A DNA stretch of 6,276 bases from Spirochaeta sp. (GTDB lineage: Bacteria > Spirochaetota > Spirochaetia > Sphaerochaetales > Sphaerochaetaceae). Shown here in pieces: positions 1-4,825 of the stretch. The notes beneath the pieces were generated by a model that saw nothing but the letters and a program-made list of their open reading frames with translations, made no database searches and was not told where the DNA came from. The stretch covers positions 1 to 6,276 of the forward strand of contig JAIMZO010000099.1 in assembly GCA_020054965.1 (NCBI GenBank), written 5' to 3'. Numbering within the stretch: position 1 is the stretch's first letter; every line of letters starts with the position of its first letter. The translations under genes were made by a program, and so were the position numbers.

Positions 1-915
1 TTGATCATCGAGAACACCATTGACGACAAGGGCTGGTGTCAGGCAATGCACGATGGTATCATCGCTGCCCAGAAAAGCCTGCCTGGTCGTATCGAGTACA
101 GCTATACAGAGAAGATGAAGCCAGTTGATGCCGGTTCTGCTGCACGCCAGTATGTTGCCCAGGGTTTTGATATCATCATCGCCCATGGAGCACAGTACAA
201 GAACCTCATCATGGAAATGGCTGAAGAGTATCCTGATGTTTCCTTCGCCTTTGGAACCAGCGCCGAGGTTGGTCCGGACAATGTATTCACCTACATGCCG
301 GAAAGTGAAGAGACCGGTTACCTTTCCGGTATCATCGCTGGGATGACTACCAAAGCCAATATCATCGGCCTTGTAGGTCCTGTTGATGCAGGGGACGCAG
401 CCCGCTACAACCGTGGTTTCGTCCTCGGTGTCCAGGCTGTCAATCCAGAAGCCAAGATCATGGTCGCACACAGTGGATCCTTCAGTGATTTCGTAAAAGC
501 TGGAGAGGTTGCACAGTCCCAGATCAGAAGCGGCGCCGATGTATTGACCGGAAGCAGCCAGCAGGCTCTCGGTGCTCTTCGTGCCGTTGCTGACTACCCC
601 AATGAGGATATCTGGTGGGTTGGTCAGGATATCGCTCAGATTCACATCACCGAAGGCTACAAGGTTATTGCCGCTTCTTCCTACAACTATGCATCCGTCA
701 TCGAAGGCCTCGTTGCCAAGCTTGATGCCGGCATCCTGGGTGGAGAGGTCATTCCTTTGAACTTCAAGAACGGTGGATTCGTATTTGAGTTCAACCCTGA
801 ACTCGAAAACATGTATGCAGGGGAGATTGAAGAGAAGGTCAATGCGGCCATCGATTCCTTCAAAGCTGCAAGTGGGACCATCAACTACACCAGTGTTGAT
901 TACTCCAAACTGTAA
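1..915 (+). CDS. BMP/PnrA-family ABC transporter substrate-binding protein (5'-truncated)
   Basis: This is the extracytoplasmic binding protein of an ABC importer, probably for a purine nucleoside or related base. The visible 304 residues cover almost the whole two-lobed BMP (periplasmic binding protein type 1) fold. They include the first-lobe ligand-loop motif DDKGWCQ at residues 8-14 and helix AMHDG, the hinge region ESEETGYLSG near residues 101-110, the block GFVLGVQAVNPEAK near 139-152, and WWVGQD near 205-210, whose Asp aligns with the conserved second-lobe Asp of the family. The frame is open at base 1 and starts inside the first beta strand, so the TTG there is not a credible start. 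About 30-45 residues, including the signal peptide or lipobox, lie before the window. The stop TAA is followed 13 nt later by an intrinsic terminator, then the ATPase and permease genes of the same transporter. The family is known for nucleosides (PnrA, BmpA); the exact ligand is not readable here. Confidence 0.93.
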   Translation: MIIENTIDDKGWCQAMHDGIIAAQKSLPGRIEYSYTEKMKPVDAGSAARQYVAQGFDIIIAHGAQYKNLIMEMAEEYPDVSFAFGTSAEVGPDNVFTYMPESEETGYLSGIIAGMTTKANIIGLVGPVDAGDAARYNRGFVLGVQAVNPEAKIMVAHSGSFSDFVKAGEVAQSQIRSGADVLTGSSQQALGALRAVADYPNEDIWWVGQDIAQIHITEGYKVIAASSYNYASVIEGLVAKLDAGILGGEVIPLNFKNGGFVFEFNPELENMYAGEIEEKVNAAIDSFKAASGTINYTSVDYSKL

Positions 916-928
916 GCACATTGTTTCC

Positions 929-966
929 CAGTCATGCAGGGATTACTCTGCATGACTGCTTTTTTT
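929..966 (+). terminator. Intrinsic terminator / attenuator between binding-protein and ATPase genes
   Basis: An 11-bp perfect stem pairs 929-939 (CAGTCATGCAG) with 948-958 (CTGCATGACTG). Inside it a G-T and a G-C pair can extend the stem and leave an ATTA loop. One C and then seven consecutive T (960-966) follow, the classical Rho-independent layout. It lies 14 nt after the binding-protein stop and only 13 nt before the ribosome binding site of the next gene. Partial read-through would give much more binding protein than membrane complex, a common arrangement in ABC importers. Confidence 0.88.
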
Positions 967-979
967 GATTATTTCCCAC

Positions 980-984
980 GGAGG
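980..984 (+). promoter_or_regulatory. Ribosome binding site of the ATPase gene
   Basis: GGAGG sits 8 nt before the ATG at 993 and fixes this start. It lies downstream of the T-run of the terminator at 929-966, so translation of the ATPase depends on transcripts that read through that hairpin or start very close by. Confidence 0.8.
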
Positions 985-992
985 CTTCCCCC

Positions 993-2531
993 ATGGAACT
1001 CACACAGAAGAAAATAACCAACCTACGCGTGGAACACATCACCAAGCGCTTCCCTGGAGTCTTGGCAAGTGATGACATCACCTTGGAGATATCCGAGGGC
1101 CAGATCCTGGCGCTGGTTGGAGAGAACGGAGCGGGCAAGACGACCTTGATGAATATTCTCATGGGTCTCTACCAGCCCGATGAAGGGCGCATACTCATCA
1201 ATGGTGAGGAAGTGCATTTCCGCTCCCCGAATGATGCCTTTGCAGCAGGTCTTGGCATGGTACACCAGCAGTATATGCTGGTTGCAAACATGACCGTCCT
1301 GGAGAATATTGCCCTTGGATACAAGGCAGCATGGTCACCACACAAGTTGGACCTTGAGATGGTGCGTGAGCGGATCAATGAAGTAGCAAAAAAATACGGG
1401 CTCGTAGTCGATCCCGATGCGTATATCTGGCAACTCTCCATTGGAGAGCAACAGCGGGTGGAACTGGTAAAGACACTCTGCCTGGGTGCACGGTTCCTGA
1501 TCCTGGATGAGCCAACCAGTGCCCTCACCCCGCAGGAGACTGATGAATTGATTGCACTGCTCAAGAATATGAGCAGTGAACTTTCCATCATCTTCATCAG
1601 CCATAAGCTGCAGGAAGTAAAAGACCTCTCGGACAAGATCACCATCCTTCGTCATGGTGCGGTTGTCTTCGAGGGGAACACCCATGAACATTCCCCTTCC
1701 GACATTGCCGCCCTTATGACCGGGCATGAGGTTGACCTCCCCCTGAACGAGGAGCCCGCATGCGAGGGTGTACCTGTTTTGGATATCAAGAACCTCAATG
1801 TGAAGAGCGATCGTGGGTTCCTGGCACTTCAGGACCTGAACCTGACTATCTGCTCCGGTGAGATCGTCGGTCTTGCCGGTGTATCAGGAAATGGGCAGAG
1901 GGAATTGGCCGAAGCCATCAATGGACTGAGAAAAGTAGAAAGTGGGGAAATCCAGTTCTTCGGCGAGAATATTGCAAACAAGAGCCCTCATCACATCATA
2001 GAAGCTGGCATGGGCTATATCCCTGAGGAACGCAATACAGAAGGCATTGTCCCTTCCTTCTCGATGAAGGAGAACCTCATCCTCAAGGATTCAGGGCATG
2101 ATGAGTTCAGCAAACATGCATTCCTTAAGAATAAGGCCATAGACAAGAATGCTGAGGACCTGCGTGTCAAGTTTGATATTCGCAGCCCCAACATCTCCGT
2201 TGCAGCCGGGTCGCTCTCTGGAGGGAACATCCAGAAAGTCATCCTTGCCCGAGAAATCTCAAGGAGACCAAAATTCCTGGTCGCCGTCTACCCCATCAGA
2301 GGCCTGGACCTCGGGGCAGCAGAGTTCATCCATAAGCAACTCTTGGAGATCAGGCGTGAAGGAGTCGGTATCCTCCTCATCAGTGAGGAACTGGATGAGA
2401 TTCTCGACCTTTCAGACCGTGTGGCGGTAATCTTCAAGGGACGGATCCAGAAAGTCCTCCCCAGAAAGGACGCCAATCGTAGGAGTCTCGGTATTTTGAT
2501 GGCAGGAGTGAAAGATGACCAAACAGTTTAG
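993..2531 (+). CDS. Nucleoside-type ABC importer, double ATP-binding protein (YufO/NupO/NupA-like)
   Basis: This cytoplasmic subunit hydrolyses ATP to drive the importer; both nucleotide-binding domains are on one 512-residue chain, the usual length for the family. Domain 1 is complete: Walker A GENGAGKTT at 43-51, Q-loop in GMVHQQY, signature LSIGEQQ at 148-154, Walker B ILDEPT at 170-175 and H-loop His204. Domain 2 is degenerate as is usual in this family: the Walker A position reads GVSGNGQRE at 296-304, with Gln302 in place of Lys. It keeps a good signature LSGGNIQ at 408-414, and SEELDE replaces the H-loop. One oddity is that the second Walker B region reads AVYPIRGLD (431-439), where relatives usually have AAQPTRGLD. 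The gene shares its last 17 nt with the first permease gene. It belongs to the sugar/nucleoside class of double ATPases (RbsA, YufO); the YufO-type assignment rests on the permease pair and BMP protein alongside. Confidence 0.95.
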   Translation: MELTQKKITNLRVEHITKRFPGVLASDDITLEISEGQILALVGENGAGKTTLMNILMGLYQPDEGRILINGEEVHFRSPNDAFAAGLGMVHQQYMLVANMTVLENIALGYKAAWSPHKLDLEMVRERINEVAKKYGLVVDPDAYIWQLSIGEQQRVELVKTLCLGARFLILDEPTSALTPQETDELIALLKNMSSELSIIFISHKLQEVKDLSDKITILRHGAVVFEGNTHEHSPSDIAALMTGHEVDLPLNEEPACEGVPVLDIKNLNVKSDRGFLALQDLNLTICSGEIVGLAGVSGNGQRELAEAINGLRKVESGEIQFFGENIANKSPHHIIEAGMGYIPEERNTEGIVPSFSMKENLILKDSGHDEFSKHAFLKNKAIDKNAEDLRVKFDIRSPNISVAAGSLSGGNIQKVILAREISRRPKFLVAVYPIRGLDLGAAEFIHKQLLEIRREGVGILLISEELDEILDLSDRVAVIFKGRIQKVLPRKDANRRSLGILMAGVKDDQTV

Positions 2532-3618
2532 GGTACTTTACAAGGTTACCATCATCATTCTGGCCATTCTGGCTGCAATGTTGATCGGTTCGGTAATTCT
2601 ATTGACCATCGGGGCTGATGTCTTCAAGACCTATATGGTCATTCTCTTCGAACCGTTGAAGACAACCCTCCAGCTTACCGAGGTTCTGATCAGGGCAATA
2701 CCTCTCACGATCATAGCTTTGGGTATCTCGGTTGCATACCGTAGCGGCATCATCAACATCGGCGGGGAGGGGCAGATGGCTATGGGAATTCTCGGTACCA
2801 CTGCCGTGGCACTTGCATTCCCTGAACTCCCAAAACCCATCCTTCTCCCGATGGCAATTTTGGCTGGAGCAATGGCAGGAGGGGTCTGGGGGTTCATCCC
2901 AGGTATCCTGAAGGCAAAACTGCAGGTCAGTGAGCTGCTCTCGACGGTAATGCTCAACTATATTGCCGCCCAGTTATACACTTTCATGCTCCGCGGACCA
3001 TTCCTCGATCCAGCAGAGCTCACGATGGGTAGCGGAACTCCCCAGTCCATGAGACTGTCAGAGGGGATCTGGCTCGACCGATTCCTCAAGGGAACTCGGT
3101 TGCATACCGGCATCTTCTTCGCCCTATTGCTTGCCTTGCTCATCTACTTGCTCCTCTGGAAAACAAACTATGGGTATAAGATGCGAGCAGCTGGGGCGAG
3201 CGCCCAGGCAGCCAGGTACGGAGGTATCAGCGTTACCTGGTATCTGGTCATTGCCATGGTCATCAGTGGTGCTTTTGCCGGGATGGCGGGTGCCATCGAA
3301 ATTGCAGGAGTACACCGCAGAGCAATTGAAGGTATTACCGGAGGGTATGGATTCAGCGGAATCGTTGTCGCCCTCTTTGGAGGATTGCATCCGGCTGGCA
3401 TCATACCGGCATCATTTTTCTTTGGTCTTTTGATTGTCGGGGCTGACATGACCCAACGCATGGTCGGGGTACCAGCCAATATGGTCAATGTGCTGCAGGG
3501 TGTCATCATCCTGGTCATCGTTGCTACCAAGATGATCCTCGCCGACCCCTACCTGATGGAACGGGTCTGGCGTAAGTACCAAGGAATAGGCAAGAAACAT
3601 GTGGAGGTGGAAGCATGA
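2515..3618 (+). CDS. Nucleoside-type ABC importer permease 1 (YufP/NupP/NupB-like)
   Basis: This inner-membrane subunit (367 residues) forms half of the translocation channel. It is a BPD_transp_2-family protein with about nine hydrophobic segments, roughly at residues 11-32, 61-75, 87-102, 109-130, 141-158, 198-216, 240-262, 278-306 and 320-338. Family landmarks are the motif GIINIGGEGQ at 78-87 and the cytoplasmic ATPase-contact loop MRAAGASAQAARYGGI at 223-238. The start ATG lies inside the end of the ATPase gene (17-nt overlap, different frame), with GGAG at 2505-2508 six nt upstream. Its stop overlaps the next start as ATGA, so the three membrane-complex genes should be made in step. Length is slightly above the B. 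subtilis homologue because of a short charged C-terminal tail. Substrate is inferred from the family only. Confidence 0.94.
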   Translation: MTKQFRVLYKVTIIILAILAAMLIGSVILLTIGADVFKTYMVILFEPLKTTLQLTEVLIRAIPLTIIALGISVAYRSGIINIGGEGQMAMGILGTTAVALAFPELPKPILLPMAILAGAMAGGVWGFIPGILKAKLQVSELLSTVMLNYIAAQLYTFMLRGPFLDPAELTMGSGTPQSMRLSEGIWLDRFLKGTRLHTGIFFALLLALLIYLLLWKTNYGYKMRAAGASAQAARYGGISVTWYLVIAMVISGAFAGMAGAIEIAGVHRRAIEGITGGYGFSGIVVALFGGLHPAGIIPASFFFGLLIVGADMTQRMVGVPANMVNVLQGVIILVIVATKMILADPYLMERVWRKYQGIGKKHVEVEA

Positions 3619-4559
3619 ACTTTATCGTAAACATACTGAGTCTGGGCATCCCATTCTCCGTCGCCCTTCTCATCGCCAGCCTTGGGGAGATGTTCAACCA
3701 GAGAGCAGGTGTCTTCAACCTTGGCTGTGAAGGTATTATGGCAATGGGAGCATTCCTCGGGATGCTTGTACCCTACAGCATTGGGCAGGGTGGCCCGACC
3801 CCAGGCATGTACAATGTCCTGGGATTGGCCCTTGCAATGGTTGTGGGGGCGTTGTTTGGCATTTTCTTCGCCTTCGTTGTTGTCACATTCCGCGCACCAC
3901 AAGGTATTGCCGGTATTGGTCTGCAGATGTTTGGGGTGGGAACCGCAGGCACACTGTTCAGGCACTTCATCGGTGGGACCCAATCAGTTCCTGGCATCGG
4001 TAATCTTCCCATTCCAGGGCTCTCCAAGATCCCATTTATCGGCCCAATTTTCTTCAGCCACAATGTCTTGGTGTATCTCGCTTTCCTCTTCGTTCCGCTT
4101 GCATGGTACATCCTGTTCAAGACACCTTGGGGACTCAGGGTACGTGCGGTTGGCACAAACCCACGTGCCGCTGACTCAATCGGTATCCAGGTCAACAGGG
4201 TTCGCTATCAGGCACTTGCTGTAGGGGGTGCCCTGGCAGGCCTGGCTGGGGCGTACCTCTCACTAGCCCAGGTGAAAATGTTCAGTGATGAGATCATTGC
4301 AGGACGCGGTTTCATAGCTGTTGCCTTGGTTTACTTCGGACACTGGCATCCGGTGAAGATCATGGGGGGGGCACTGCTGTTCAGCCTGGCACAAGCCTTG
4401 CAACTGGCCATCCAGGGTCAAGGCATCAACTTCCCCTACGAATTTGCGGTCATGCTGCCCTATGTGCTGGTCATCATCGTCCTCGCATTCAGCAGGGAGA
4501 GCCAGTTGCTTGGTCCTACATCACTCGGAAAGCCATTCAACCGAGAGAAGCGAATTTAG
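3615..4559 (+). CDS. Nucleoside-type ABC importer permease 2 (YufQ/NupQ/NupC-like)
   Basis: This is the second channel-forming inner-membrane subunit (314 residues, normal for the family). It is a paralogue of the preceding permease and is expected to form the heterodimer with it. It carries the motif VFNLGCEGIMAMG at 33-45, equivalent to the INIGGEGQ region of permease 1, and the ATPase-contact loop RVRAVGTNPRAADSIGI at 175-191. Between them is a Pro/Gly-rich outer loop containing VPGIGNLPIPGLSKIPFIGP, typical of YufQ-like proteins. The rest is strongly hydrophobic, with about eight membrane segments. The start ATG overlaps the previous stop by 4 nt (ATGA) and has GGAGG at 3603-3607, 7 nt upstream. 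An eight-G run at 4364-4371 lies in a conserved Met-Gly-Gly-Ala stretch and is a potential slippage site, but the frame is intact. A hairpin 15 nt past the stop probably ends the transcript. Confidence 0.94.
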   Translation: MNFIVNILSLGIPFSVALLIASLGEMFNQRAGVFNLGCEGIMAMGAFLGMLVPYSIGQGGPTPGMYNVLGLALAMVVGALFGIFFAFVVVTFRAPQGIAGIGLQMFGVGTAGTLFRHFIGGTQSVPGIGNLPIPGLSKIPFIGPIFFSHNVLVYLAFLFVPLAWYILFKTPWGLRVRAVGTNPRAADSIGIQVNRVRYQALAVGGALAGLAGAYLSLAQVKMFSDEIIAGRGFIAVALVYFGHWHPVKIMGGALLFSLAQALQLAIQGQGINFPYEFAVMLPYVLVIIVLAFSRESQLLGPTSLGKPFNREKRI

Positions 4560-4570
4560 GATATCTGCAC

Positions 4571-4606
4571 CAATGGTAGGAATGGGCGTTGCTCATTTCT
4601 ACCTTG
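4571..4606 (+). terminator. Probable Rho-independent terminator after the transporter genes
   Basis: A 13-bp stem pairs 4575-4587 (GGTAGGAATGGGC) with 4591-4603 (GCTCATTTCTACC) across a GTT loop, with two G-T wobbles and no mismatch. Three more outer pairs (CAA 4571-4573 with TTG 4604-4606) are possible if T4574 bulges. The downstream tract TTGTTCAGATTATG is T-rich but interrupted, so termination may be partial. The hairpin begins about 12-15 nt after the last permease stop, the usual place for an operon end. Confidence 0.65.
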
Positions 4607-4650
4607 TTCAGATTATGTTTATTAATTAGCGGTAAATTACAACACCCCCT

Positions 4651-4677
4651 GCAACAGAAACATATCTACCGCAACAG
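4651..4677. repeat. Direct repeat GCAACAG, two copies 20 bp apart (candidate operator)
   Basis: GCAACAG occurs at 4651-4657 and again at 4671-4677, start-to-start distance 20 bp, close to two helical turns. The second copy ends 4 nt before the candidate -35 box at 4682. This spacing and placement would suit a dimeric or tandem-bound activator of the downstream hydroxylase gene. Two short copies can also arise by chance, and no regulator gene is visible, so the role is inferred. Confidence 0.35.
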
Positions 4678-4681
4678 GATA

Positions 4682-4710
4682 TTGACTTAATACAGGTTCA
4701 TTGCAATCAT
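4682..4710 (+). promoter_or_regulatory. Candidate sigma70-type promoter for the molybdenum hydroxylase gene
   Basis: TTGACT (4682-4687) matches the -35 consensus at 5 of 6 positions. AATCAT (4705-4710) matches the -10 consensus at 4 of 6 with a 17-bp spacer. Transcription would start near 4717 and leave a leader of about 110 nt before the ATG at 4826. The site lies in the most AT-rich part of the gap and downstream of the transporter hairpin, so the hydroxylase could be transcribed on its own. The weak -10 box would suit activator dependence. Confidence 0.4.
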
Positions 4711-4713
4711 GAA
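4697..4713. repeat. Small inverted repeat TTCAT-N7-ATGAA overlapping the promoter
   Basis: TTCAT at 4697-4701 is mirrored by ATGAA at 4709-4713 around a 7-nt centre. It spans the spacer and the candidate -10 box, where a bound repressor would block RNA polymerase. Five-base arms are short, so chance is a real alternative. Confidence 0.25.
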
Positions 4714-4812
4714 GATGTATAGCATCACAGACCGATGTATCCTATTCTGGGTACTGACGCTAAGCGGCTAGCACCTGTTCCCAAAGAGACACGCGTACCA
4801 ACAAAGTACGAT

Positions 4813-4816
4813 GGAG
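4813..4816 (+). promoter_or_regulatory. Ribosome binding site deciding the hydroxylase start
   Basis: GGAG lies 9 nt before the ATG at 4826. An in-frame ATG at 4811 would add five residues (MESTA), but it has no purine-rich sequence before it, and it overlaps this site. The 4826 start also gives the usual short lead into the ferredoxin-like domain (FSVNG). Confidence 0.7.
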
Positions 4817-4825
4817 AGCACAGCT

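Noticed and set aside
1..3. TTG as the true start of the binding-protein gene
   Set aside because: The family needs a signal peptide and the beginning of the first beta strand before this point; no ribosome binding site can be seen. The gene is cut by the window edge.
1169..1645. Minus-strand open frame opposite the ATPase (158 codons)
   Set aside because: It mirrors the strongly conserved first ATPase domain, and its composition (many Ser, Arg, Cys) is typical of an antisense shadow.
3549..3983. Minus-strand open frame with several Cys and His residues
   Set aside because: It spans the junction of two well-supported overlapping permease genes. The Cys/His content does not form a recognisable zinc-binding pattern.
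4651..4677. Start of a CRISPR-like or tandem repeat array
   Set aside because: Only two 7-bp copies exist, with no third unit at the same spacing on either side.
4811..4813. Earlier ATG for the hydroxylase
   Set aside because: It is in frame, but nothing resembling a ribosome binding site precedes it, and the GGAG for the 4826 start overlaps it.
4560..4825. Purine riboswitch, tRNA or small coding gene in the intergenic region
   Set aside because: The conserved loop sequences of the purine aptamer are absent, no cloverleaf with a TTCGA-type arm is seen, and no short frame has both a start with a ribosome binding site and a plausible protein.
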